Source: Acorus gramineus
Lineage: Eukaryota; Streptophyta; Magnoliopsida; Acorales; Acoraceae
Length of the DNA: 64,000 nt
Assembly: GCA_030737835.1 (NCBI GenBank)
Contig: CM060847.1
Location: 9,438,704 to 9,502,703, forward strand
Reading direction: 5' to 3'
The position numbers and the translations under genes are program-made. The notes beneath the pieces are model-generated. The model did no database searches and was not told where the DNA came from. It worked only from the letters and a program-made list of their open reading frames with translations. This document shows, in pieces, positions 14,801 through 24,841 of the stretch. Position 1 is the stretch's first letter, and each line of letters opens with the position of its first letter.

Positions 14801-17775
14801 AGTATCTTGTCCAGGAATATTAAATACAAATGAATCTCTTTCCACAGCCTCAATATGCGCAGGGAAGCGAGTATAAACCTTGGAGGGGCGATCCTCTTTA
14901 TTGTGCAAGACCCCACCGATGAAGAGTTTCACAGGCGAGTTTTTGCTCTCTTCTTTAGTATCAGTGTCTCCTCCAACTGGAACTCCTTCACCCTCATTAA
15001 CACCCATGTCACTAGCCTCAACTTCAGAATTTTCAGCTGATACACTATTTTCATTGTCTTCTTGCACGAACCCTGTTATGGCTTCATTATCTACTTCTGT
15101 TCCTTCTGGAGTTTTAACATTTAATACCTTAAGCTTCAAGTTTGGAATTCTGTCTTTGAGGAAACCTATGACACTCTTCAATCCTTCTTCACCAGCATCT
15201 TTTGTGTTTATGTTACTTTCACTTCTCTCTGGGTCATTTTCGTCTTCATTCAGTGAAATGGCTCCCGCAGGTGCATTATCGGAATTAGAGGCCGACGGAC
15301 CACCCTCCAGTTTTAATGTTGAGGATGATGAAACTGAGGACTTCTTCTTAGCAGACTGCAATAATACTGCCTGTCTAAAAATAAGGGGTATTAGAGCTGA
15401 TAGCAAATAATTGTAACAATAATAATAAGATAAGGTTAAGGTTGATTTCACCAAAGATGGCGTACCCTAGTGGATTAAAAATATCTGATACATCTGTTAG
15501 TTGGGGGATGTCTCATTAAATATTGGCAATTCTTGAAGGAATGTATTCTAGCCATGTTGATAATGGATAAAGACCATCCAAATAGCACATAGATCACCAC
15601 CATAAGATGATTGCTACCCCAATATGGTGAAAAATAATAGAGGGATACACAAAAATGATCACGTATGACATATTAGAACATCTGATCAAGAAAATTGGGA
15701 CTAACTATTTATTGCAGATAACCTGCAAACAAGATTGCAATGTTGGCAAATAAGCACTCACAGTTCAAGGTTAAATCAACATGATTTTTTTTATCCAAGA
15801 TGACAAGATAAGATCACATAAGAAATTGACAGTAACAACTTCACCAAAACAATTCAACTATAGTACCTGCATTATGTATGACCCATCTTCATCTTTGATA
15901 AGAAATATTTCAAATAACGGGGTACCCGTAGATCCACTAGTAAGTTGTCTGAAATGAAGCACTGATTAGAATGAAATTCCTGATCGGCACAACAACAAAA
16001 TGCAACCGGAAAACTACCAACCTCGGACTGTAACTCCTGGCAACAAATCTGCCTACAGAAGGAGTTATTTGAATTACTCGCCCAAAAGGATCATCAGAAT
16101 CCTTTGACCAACCAACCCACCAACCGACCTACACAACGAAAAAACAAGAAATATGTTATCAAACATGCCATGAATTGTGATGCAAACACCACTTTATCAG
16201 ATTCTTCTTCACATCAACATAATTTTATAATGTAGCTACTCAGATCCAACTTCTGGCTAAGTTGTCTCCTGGTCTACAGTGACATAGGTTTTTTTCCGAA
16301 TAAACTTTGTTTAATCCATCCATAAGCAGCATACAAGACTATATATATTCTGTCACACTAATTTGATTTCAACTGTAGTTCAATTACTTGGAACCAAGCT
16401 TTGGGAAAGTCGGCTAGCACCCCCCTCTCCGTAAAGGAGGTCAAGGGATCAAACCTGAGGGCACCAATCTTTAAAAAGAAGAAGAAGAAGAAGAAAGAAA
16501 GAAAGAAAAAAAAAAGGAAAACTGTAACTCAATTACTTAGCCACAAGCTTAATGCATTGAGCGTTAAGGATGATAAACAAGAAATATGCCTTGATTTTTA
16601 TTTTATTTTATTTTGGCTTATGTCTCAAATTCTCGACTCTTTTTTTTTTTTTTGATAAAAACGGTAGGCCGTCGCTTTCTTATTAAGAGAAGGATCAAAC
16701 CCAAGGAGGCAAGGATACAAAGCAAATGTAAACAAAAAAGAAAGTGGTCGTAAAGGTAGAAGAGGGTTCTACAAGAACGACCTCCCCCAAGCCTCAAAAG
16801 TCAAAACCCACTACTCCTGAATTCTCAACTTTTTTTAGAGTCAGGAGACAAAGAATCTTATGAAACTCTACTGATTAAATTGAATCACACCAGAGAGACT
16901 TCAATACACTCATGAAAATCCTATCAAATAAAGAACAAAAAAAAATAAAAAATGCAATCCCAAATACAGTCTTATATATCTTGTTAGCACCCTCCACTCA
17001 TTGTATCGAGGTATATACGTCCTTAGAAAAAAAAATTCACATATACCATTTAATTTATTGAAGCATATACTTCACATTTTATAAAAGTATTACACGATTT
17101 AAAAAATAAATAAAAACATGTGTGGTCTGCATTTTAGACTATAAAATGGACTGGTGTAACATTTCCCAGGAAAAAAAAAGTTTACCAGCCCACTTCCAGC
17201 AAGTTTAGACAGCATCGACGCCTCATGGTACCGCTCTTCATCTATCGCACTCTGCAAAATTTAAAAACAGAGAACCAAGTGAAGCGACTTTCTCCTCAAA
17301 AGAAGCAAAAGAACTTCCAATCATTTCAACACAAGCTGTTCCAACTCACCTTCAACTGGGCCATAACCTTCGCGACAACATCCTTCGCCGCCGCCTCCGC
17401 TATCGCATCCTTCAATTTCGCCGCCTCGGAGAAGTCCTCCTTCTCTATCGCCTCTTCCAGCTGAAACTGCACCCACACAAAAGACCGACAAAGTTCACAA
17501 TTTGAACAGAAATTCAAAACCCTAATTCACCAAAAAAAAACTGTTACCTTGAGAACGGAAGAGAATTTATCGGCCTGATCGATCTCGGAGAAGTGGCGGG
17601 TCCATCTCCCCCAGTCCCAGCCATTGCCACAGCTGCACCGACAAGAGAGGCTCAGCTTCCTCGGCTTCCTCGAGAAGGACGACCTCCACGTGTGGAGGCT
17701 CGGTTCAGGTACTCTCGAGCGCAGGATCCGAAACGGATGCGTCGTACGGACGCTCCACGCGTTCGCGACCTCCAT
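11860..17775 (-). CDS. EXECUTER-family chloroplast protein (EX1/EX2), 619 aa
   Basis: Eleven exons, all frames joining: 17548-17775, 17350-17466, 17186-17251, 16022-16128, 15867-15948, 14672-15370, 13365-13488, 13087-13253, 12927-13001, 12144-12236, 11860-11961. EXECUTER proteins act at thylakoid membranes and are needed for the nuclear response to singlet oxygen. Seen here: a plastid-type N-terminus ([14 protein letters not shown] onward), the family block [19 protein letters not shown] at the end of exon 1, a UVR-type motif in exon 2 ([20 protein letters not shown], about residues 79-98), [19 protein letters not shown], an acidic middle exon (residues 201-433), and the conserved C-terminal part with [19 protein letters not shown] and [12 protein letters not shown]. 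The length is near EX1 and EX2 of Arabidopsis (650-685 aa). The start is the ATG at 17775. Which of the two paralogues it is cannot be told from sequence reading. Confidence 0.93.
16385..16512 (+). repeat. tRNA-derived SINE candidate (EXECUTER intron)
   Basis: A Pol III box A-like stretch (AAAGTCGGCTAGCACCC) is followed 25-30 bases later by a box B-like GGATCAAACCT at 16446-16456. An A-rich GAA-repeat tail comes after. This order is that of plant tRNA-derived SINEs. It lies in the intron between exons 3 and 4 of the EXECUTER gene, in antisense orientation to it. No target duplication confirmed. Confidence 0.5.
16638..16820 (-). mobile_element. LINE 3'-end fragment
   Basis: Read on the minus strand, the segment runs through GGGTTTGATCCTTCTC and CTTAATAAGAAAGCGACGGC to TTTTTATC and then a run of about 16 A. 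That is the usual 3' end of a plant L1-type LINE (a short 3' UTR with an AATAA-like signal followed by poly-A). Only the 3' tip is present, as expected of a 5'-truncated insertion. It lies in the EXECUTER intron between exons 3 and 4. Confidence 0.55.
16982..17161. repeat. AT-rich TGTTACAC-family element, copy C (EXECUTER intron)
   Basis: Left end TGTTAGCACCCTCC; the right end is the complement of TGTTACACCAGTCC. Interior blocks such as AGGTATATACGT and GAAGCATATACTTC resemble copies A and B. It ends only about 24 bases from the donor of exon 3 (17185). Confidence 0.45.
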
Positions 17776-17853
17776 TGATGCAGAGAGTCCTCTCTGTGCG
17801 TGCGTCTTCGGTTTCCGGAGACTTCTATGTGGATAGATAGACCAGACTCCCAT

Positions 17854-18010
17854 TTGACACGTATGGGTGACGGTCTGCTGCTTCGCGGCTTTCAATCGCA
17901 GTTATCAAGGTCACGAGATCGTGGAATTTCAGTTCGCTACCTGTAAAAACAAAAGTTTACAAAGTGGTCCTGCAAAATTTTACAAGAAAGTCCCTCACAA
18001 GTCATAGTAA
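17854..18010. repeat. Direct duplication upstream of EXECUTER, unit 1
   Basis: A ~157-bp block repeated about 225 bp away at 18080-18244. Shared text includes AATTTCAGTTCGCTACCTG, GTCCTGCAAAATTTTACAAG and GACTTTCAATC/GGCTTTCAATC. The units differ at roughly one site in seven, so the duplication is not recent. It lies 80-235 bp upstream of the EXECUTER start codon. Its counterpart of the unit-2 G-box reads ACACGTAT. Confidence 0.85.
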
Positions 18011-18079
18011 CTGAAAATTATAATTTTTAACTTAAAATAATCGATTGTTGCAAACTAAAAACAATTTTAAAAAGTTCGT

Positions 18080-18244
18080 TTAACACGTGTGGGCAAGGGT
18101 CTGCCGCTCCACGACTTTCAATCTCAGTTATCCGGACCGTGAAGGTCACGAGATTGCAGAATTTCAGTTCGCTACCTGCAAAGAAAAGGTTTACAAAGGG
18201 GTCCTGCAAAATTTTACAAGGAAGTTCCTCTTATGTCATGTAAA
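18080..18244. repeat. Direct duplication upstream of EXECUTER, unit 2 (with G-box)
   Basis: The second unit of the block described at 17854. It has an intact CACGTG (G-box) at about 18084-18089, and a short insertion (GGACCGTGAA region) absent from unit 1. CACGTG binds bZIP and bHLH factors in plants; its use here is inference. Confidence 0.85.
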
Positions 18245-18502
18245 CAATCAAGGGCACCTACAGATCACATATACATATACACAGTAAAAAGTGGATTGAT
18301 TATATGCAGCTTGAACGTTAAGTCCACAGATCAGTAAATTTGGATACTGGGAGGGGATACAGCTCCCAGTTTCTCATCACGTACAAAAAACCTCTTCAGT
18401 TAACAAATCAAAACAGAAGCAAAGAAATTTTAAGTGAATCAATCCAAGCCCCCTCTGTGGCGTGCCATTCTCTGCCACTTCAGAGACAATATCAAACAGT
18501 CA

Positions 18503-21500
18503 TCATGGTAGGGGACAGTGAGACCCTCCGAGCGGACGGGGCGGGGCAACACCCGAAGTCAAAGGGGGCAGCTCCGCCCGGATGGATGGTGGGCATGGGC
18601 CGGTCGCTGCGGTAGGGGCGGGAATGGGAACGGCGGCGGCCCGCTCAGGTTCCGCGTGGAGATTGGTGAGTGCGCTGAGGTCGAGGTTAGGGAAGACGGA
18701 GCAGCGGCAGCGGGGGCACTTCACGTTCAGACGGAGCCACTGGTCTATGCAGTCCACATGGAAGTTGTGGGCGCATGGGAGACCACGAACCTGCGTCGAA
18801 TGGTAAAAGTTTCTTGAGTGTAGCTAAAAATAGTTGATGCCTTGATGATATGTAAGCTTAAATATAGCATATCAAAATAGGTTTTGGGGTTGTTTGGTAC
18901 TGATGTGGTTGCAGATGTTATTAGAGGTTTACTGTAAATGGAGAAGAACATGATTGATTTACCTCGTTGCCCACGTGGAACTCTTCTAGACAGATTGGAC
19001 ATTCACTGCAGTCAGTTGGAACGGTCTTTAGCCTGAACTTGGGAAGTTCCTGGATGAGTGCCTCCACAGCTTCTCTCTGCAAGCACAACAAGTTTTGAGA
19101 AAGCAAACACATGCAACACCTCCAACTAGCCTTTACACCAGAAGCCGCAAATAGGGAGACAAGTATGTCTAACTGTTTTTGTTTTTGGATCACTGAATGA
19201 ATGGTCTTCCCGATTCTCAAATTTGGGATGAATGGAATGTTATTATAATCTATGGTGTTCACCTGAGTGGGAGTAAGATAGAGTCCTGGATGGTATGCAG
19301 TGTCTTGACCGGCCCCTCTCATTTCTTGTCCGGCAGCAGCTTCAAATGCCCAGTCAGGTACCCGAATCATGTCAACCAGAACCTGTCATGGTGAGTGAAA
19401 ATGAGAAAGAAAAAAAATGGAACTGTACTTCAAAAAAAAGTGATATTGATGTAAAACATTCAATCTTAGAAAAGCAGATGAAGCACGAGAGGGGAGAAAA
19501 AGAACATTGATCACAGCCACAGGGTACATGAAATTCACTGCAGGCATTGAAAATACAGGCCAGATAACGTCAAAACTTACCCCATATTCTGATAAAGGAA
19601 TCCCTTGTTGAGCACGCAGTAAGTGTGCTTGTCTTCGTGCTAGCCACTGAAATACAGATAAAAATTAACTTCAGAAGAGCAGGCTGTTCTCGGCCATGAG
19701 ATATATAAACAAGAATCAAACAACAAATAAGCAACTCAAAATTGACCAACAAGAGTTGCACATGAATAGTTTTGGTACAACATTTATTAATATGAAAGAA
19801 AAAAAATTCCACGAGGTAAAACACATTAACTTTAAAAAATAGAGAAAAAAAAAAGCAGTTTGACCTTCGCCACGGATATGCAAGCAATGCAGATGAGTCC
19901 GCAATAGCTGAAAAGCAACCAAATGAGGAAACCCCATTTCTGACCTTCCTCTGGTAACTGCAAGACACATTATGCGCCTTAGCTTAGTTGAAATTTATAA
20001 TGCTTAGTAAGTTGTACGTCTGGTCCTCAAAACCAAAGATGAGAAATCTTACACAACTTCTTGCACTAGCGAACCAAAGGGTACCAATCACTGTCCAAAA
20101 CCATAGAAAGGGATAGAGTAACAGAAGAAGAATTGACAGAACAACAATTCTTCCACGAAACCGAGCATATCTCTGCTGCCACCCGAGATCTCTGATATGA
20201 AATCACAATTCCCAAAAAAGAAAATTATCATGTTGCAATTTTGTTTATTAAAGAACTCAATATATTAGAGAAGAAACAACATGCTAAACTGGGGAGGAGA
20301 TAAGGCGTAACAAATGCAAAAGGGTTGTGCAACCACTCTACATAAATTTATTTAAAGTTCATGATAAGGATTGTGAACTTTCACAAAGAACACCTAACTG
20401 GTAATGAATCACCTACACAACGAAGCTATTCGTCTTTCATGGTGAAGAATAGCATGACATTAGAATTTAATTCAATATCCAATTCCAAACGACCCAAAAC
20501 AGTTCAAAAACAGTTGATTGCTAGGCATTGCATGCAACAGATTTTAAAGAAGCGACACATGAGTTCACTAAGGAATAAGGTTTCATGAATATTTTTATAT
20601 CCAAAATTGAAATGGTCCGTGGCTTAATTACTGACCTATTAAAATATATAATCCAAATCAACTGACGATAACCGCTCCCCAACAATTTCAGTCAACTTTG
20701 GGAATTTTACTGCCAGAAATACATGTAGGAGTCATTCCAAAAATCTAGTATATGCTAGACTGTAACAGCACCATAGCAATGACGATAAATTATTACATTG
20801 TTCAAACAATGCTTCTCTCAACTTGAATGAGAAAACCCGAACTATAGAATCATCCTTTTTCTTCTCTCCATTTGGGTACTTCCTGCACCCGTGCACTGAG
20901 CAACCATTTTTATTTTAACTGATCAGCATCTATAAATCTTCAGTGACAGTGCCATCTATTTAGTTGAACAAGCTTGTCTCCATGTTCTACTCTACCATAA
21001 CTCACTAGAGCTTAAATAATGCCATATTACCATATGACCCTGGCTAATAAACAAATGCCCACGGACATGATTTTGTCATCTTCGTCACATAACACGAACA
21101 TTGATCCTTTTAGATCAGGGTATGATGACTAGGAACAAGAAAATACTTTCTCAGCAACAGAACCCAAAATACAAACATTTTTATTGCAAGCACCTAGAAG
21201 GTAGAACCTAATGATGTAATACAAAAGAAGGTGATTTAGTTCCATGAAAAGTCCTAATTTCTGCCACAAATCCTAGTTTTAACCTTGAAATGAATCTTCT
21301 TAACTAACAAGAGCAAAATCAATATGGATTTAGTTTGTAGTTTGTACAGAACAATCAGGTCCCATCTCCACTGTCTAATCCATGAACGTATAGATGTTAT
21401 CACAATTGTTTCCATTATATCAACAAATATAAGTAGCAAAACTAGGGCCTTGAAGATATATGAGAGAGAAAAGCAGTTAAGTTCTTACAAGCCCATCCCC

Positions 21501-21974
21501 ACAGCTAGACCATTGTCGATGAACATCAGCAACCGAAAGACAAATACAGTCATATAATCAACCTGAAATTAAAACCAGCAAAAATTAAAACAATACTTCA
21601 AGTCTTGCAAAACACGGAACATTAAACTTGTTTTCTCATCATCGCAACTCACCACAATCCATATGTGCAGAGGATGCACGCATAGTCGGTATCGCTTCCA
21701 ATTCATCGACACAATGATTCTATACAACAAAATCGTCAAGGAATTGCATATCAAATGCCCCATTTAAACCCTAGCAAAAAAAAAATCATGCAATTGGAAC
21801 AAGACATCGAGATTTGGGAGGATACACGCTCGTCGCGAGCATAGAGAGGAAGAATCCATCAAACCTGCGGAGACACAGAGCAAATTTCATCAAAATGTCA
21901 AAAGAAGTCGATCGATTAAAAAAGGCAGTGAGAGATCGAACTGACCACTTGAAATCGACTCCTCTTAGTGCCAT
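18503..21974 (-). CDS. SIS3: SIS3-type membrane RING-H2 E3 ubiquitin ligase, 342 aa
   Basis: Ten exons, frames joining: 21946-21974, 21826-21864, 21653-21719, 21489-21562, 20053-20191, 19865-19957, 19581-19646, 19263-19382, 18963-19076, 18503-18790. The protein follows Arabidopsis SUGAR-INSENSITIVE 3 along most of its length: [10 protein letters not shown] start, [56 protein letters not shown] and [12 protein letters not shown]. Four hydrophobic segments (about 12-32, 45-64, 85-112, 120-142) anchor it in a membrane. A canonical RING-H2 finger spans residues 235-275, with ligands C235, C238, C253, H255, H258, C261, C272 and C275 ([17 protein letters not shown]). An intron splits the finger after GNE. 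Such ligases transfer ubiquitin from E2 to targets; SIS3 is a positive regulator of sugar signalling in seedlings. The C-terminal 60 residues are GC-rich, Ala/Pro-rich and unlike the known tail. Orthology is likely, function inferred. Confidence 0.93.
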
Positions 21975-24841
21975 TGGCGACGGACCTTCATTTAAACCCT
22001 AACAGGCAAAAAAAGATAAAACACTCCGGCAGGGAGCCTCCGCCACCGCCACCGCCGCCGTTAGGGAGACCGCCAAGAGTGAGCGAACGGACGAATGCGA
22101 TCGGACGCCTGGAAGTTTCCGTCGGCGATCGATGTTGAACGGATCGAACGATTGAGATTCGCGGGAGACAGTGGGGATTCGAACAATTTTCGTAGAGAGA
22201 GAGACTGAGGGAGAGAGGGATCTGCGATGAAAGCAGCAGTACTGGTTGGATGGACTGGATTTATTTATTTATGGGAAATATCCACACAGCCCCCTGAAAT
22301 TTGACTGAAATCCATAAAACCCCGGACTTTTCTTAAAATCCATTTAACCCCCTGAAAAGACTTACTAAATCCAAATAACCCCCTAAATAAAATTTTCGTT
22401 AATAGATGATGAATATTTTGTTTGGTCAACCTTAATTGAAAACACAATTTACTAAAAAATCTCTACAATGTGTTAAAAATGCAAAAAATCCTATGAAAAT
22501 AATGATTTTATTCTTCTTTAGACATATATATAAAAACCTATCCAGAAATGAAAAATCGTCATTTATAGAATATTTTTTACATTTTTAACATATTATAGGA
22601 TTTTTTTGGTATACTGTGTTTTCTACCAGGGTTAATATTTACAAAATATTCATCATCTGTAAACACGTAAATTTTATTCAGGTGATTATTTGAATTTACT
22701 AGATATTTTCACGAGGTTATATGAATTTTAAGAAAAGTCATGAGGTTATATGAATTTCAGTCATTTTACAGGGGCTTATATGGATTTTTCCTTCATTTAT
22801 TTATTTATTTACAGGGGCTTAGACGAACAAAGACCCGAAAAAAACAACATACGGGGGTTCCTATATCGGGGGATGTTATCGAGGAGATGTAAACGACGTT
22901 AATTAACTGCGTTAATTTTTAGTGAATGAGCTGACAGTGGTCGTTATGAACAAAAGAAAATGAAATCTACAGAAAGTTCTCAATTTTCAATTCCAATTTC
23001 TTTGATTTCAATTGGTTTGAGAATTGGCCACATTAATAAATTGAATTCCAATTTCTTTGATTGAAGGTTCTGCATTCAAATCTAATCGATCCTGAAAATT
23101 TGGGCTTACAGATGTGTTTTTTTTTTTTTTTTTCACTGTTGAGTGGTACAAAACATGAACTCTTCTTGAAAAATGTTTGCATGTCGACTACTTTCAGCTT
23201 GAGCCATCAATACAGTTTTTTCTGTTGAAGAATGATGATTTAAATTAACCTTTTGAATTATTGTTCTGTATCGTTCGATTTAAGCATTTTGCACGTGCAA
23301 TGTGACTATTTTTGCACGGCAATGTGACTATGTACGGCTTGGCCTTTTGGCCTGAGCTGTCCTTGTGTGCAACCTGACTTTTGAATGTGAACTGATCAAC
23401 ATGGTTCGACAAAAACTATTTACTACCAACTTGGCTCGTGAATGATTGATGGCCTTCTATTTCTTTGTATTAAATAGTTAGGAGTGCACCCCCAACGTGA
23501 CTGAAAGTTGAATCTATCATTCAGGCTAAGACACGTGGATTTTTGAAGGTATAATTAGTTTTGCACGATCTGTCTTTCCATCTGATTCTCTCTCGATCAT
23601 CCACTCGATCGATCATTTTTTATGCTTTTTCAATTAAAATGAGTTAAATAGAAGAGATAAGGCACATATATCATTGAAAAGATATGATGATTGGTTTGAT
23701 GATACATGTGATCTACCATAGTCAAAATATTTGATAGTAAACATGTAAATAATCATATTTTAAATATGAGAAATCTTTAATTAGATAATGCCCCTAACAT
23801 TATTTCACACACCAAACCTATGAATCCGTTGTTTGAAAATAAGAACGCTTTCATCGCACTTCCTATACTTGCACCAAGCTGTGATCTTGAATTATAGAGG
23901 GGTAAGTATCACGTTCGATGGAGATCTGAATATTTGTCTTTTCAATTGTTGCTTTGGACGAACATCACTTCCTTGACATAAAATCATACTTCCATGGAGA
24001 CGAGACAGTATCCCTATCAAAGACTATCGGACGATAATTTAGCAGTCAATATTTTCAATGTTAGAGCTCAAAGAAAATCACCACATTCTTGTGTTTCGAT
24101 TTCCTTTTTTTTTTTTTTTCATCTTCTTCACTTTTAATTACAATCTTTCCAATAAATTTTCCGTAACAAAAAAACTTAATACAAATTGTAAGCCCAGACT
24201 TACATATGTGATATTGTTCACTTTGCCCGTACGTGCACAGTTTTAAAACAAATCATATGTATAAGGTTTATACTTTTTTTTAAAAAAAACGGAATGGTGT
24301 GTAAGGTCCGTTCTTACGTATAAACACTAGACATGCCCTGTGAAACTAAATCATAGGTATGATCTCACTTTACCCTCATCATCATTAGACCTATTAGGTT
24401 GAACCAAGAGCCCAATAGCTGAATGTAACAACACGAAGGAGGAGTCTTGATTCAATCAAGACTGGTTTTAATCAATCTGATCAATATCGTACAGTACAGC
24501 ACAGCACAGCACATGAATCAAAATACATAGTTCATATGAATTGAAATTTAATTATTGGATACAGTGTCACTAGTGCCCTTTTCAAATGGGACCCAGAACG
24601 CGTGTCACAATGGTAACAGTAAACGACTGCCAGAAAAATGACTCGGAGACGACAAACATCACCACAGACACGGTCACACGGCCCTCCAAAGTCGCACCCG
24701 TCCCCGGCTCAAAAAAATCCGAAGAAGAATTTCTAGGGTTTCCGACCTTCCGAAACACGAACCTCGACTCCTCCATCGAATGCCGTCCGACCTTCACCGT
24801 CCGATCCGATCGCCGGAGCCAGATCGGTAGCTCCCCGCGCC
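21975..24841. other. Divergent promoter region between SIS3-like and the coiled-coil gene
   Basis: About 2.9 kb between two outward-facing start codons. 21975-22240 looks like the SIS3-like 5' UTR, with a CCG/CCA-rich run near 22027-22060 and a GA-rich run near 22193-22216. A stem-type MITE follows (22273-22794), then about 1.8 kb of non-coding AT-rich text with a short CAGCA tandem near 24490-24512. 24590-24841 is the likely 5' UTR and promoter of the downstream gene. No gene seen. Confidence 0.6.
22273..22794. mobile_element. Stem-type MITE, ~525-bp family, copy 2
   Basis: 522 bp with ends GGGAAATATCCACACAGCCC and the complement of GGAAAAATCCATATAAGCCC, long inverted arms (ACCCCCTGAAAAG, AAATCCAAATAACCCCCT and their complements near 22670-22760) and a central region with GTTTTCTACCAGGGTTAAT. 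It aligns block by block with 4498-5025. It is flanked on both sides by TTATTTATTTAT text, which may reflect insertion into a TTTA repeat. Confidence 0.78.

Larger units (their letters stand above)
17776..18502. other. Spacer between EXECUTER start and SIS3-like stop
   Basis: Head-to-tail spacer of 727 bp (both genes minus), holding the EXECUTER promoter side and the SIS3-like 3' UTR. It is dominated by a direct duplication (17854-18010 and 18080-18244). No additional gene seen. Confidence 0.7.

Noticed and set aside
14880-15410. A 176-codon plus-strand frame rich in serine.
   Set aside because: It lies exactly antisense to the acidic exon 6 of the EXECUTER gene; Ser-rich text is the usual reverse of Glu-rich coding sequence.
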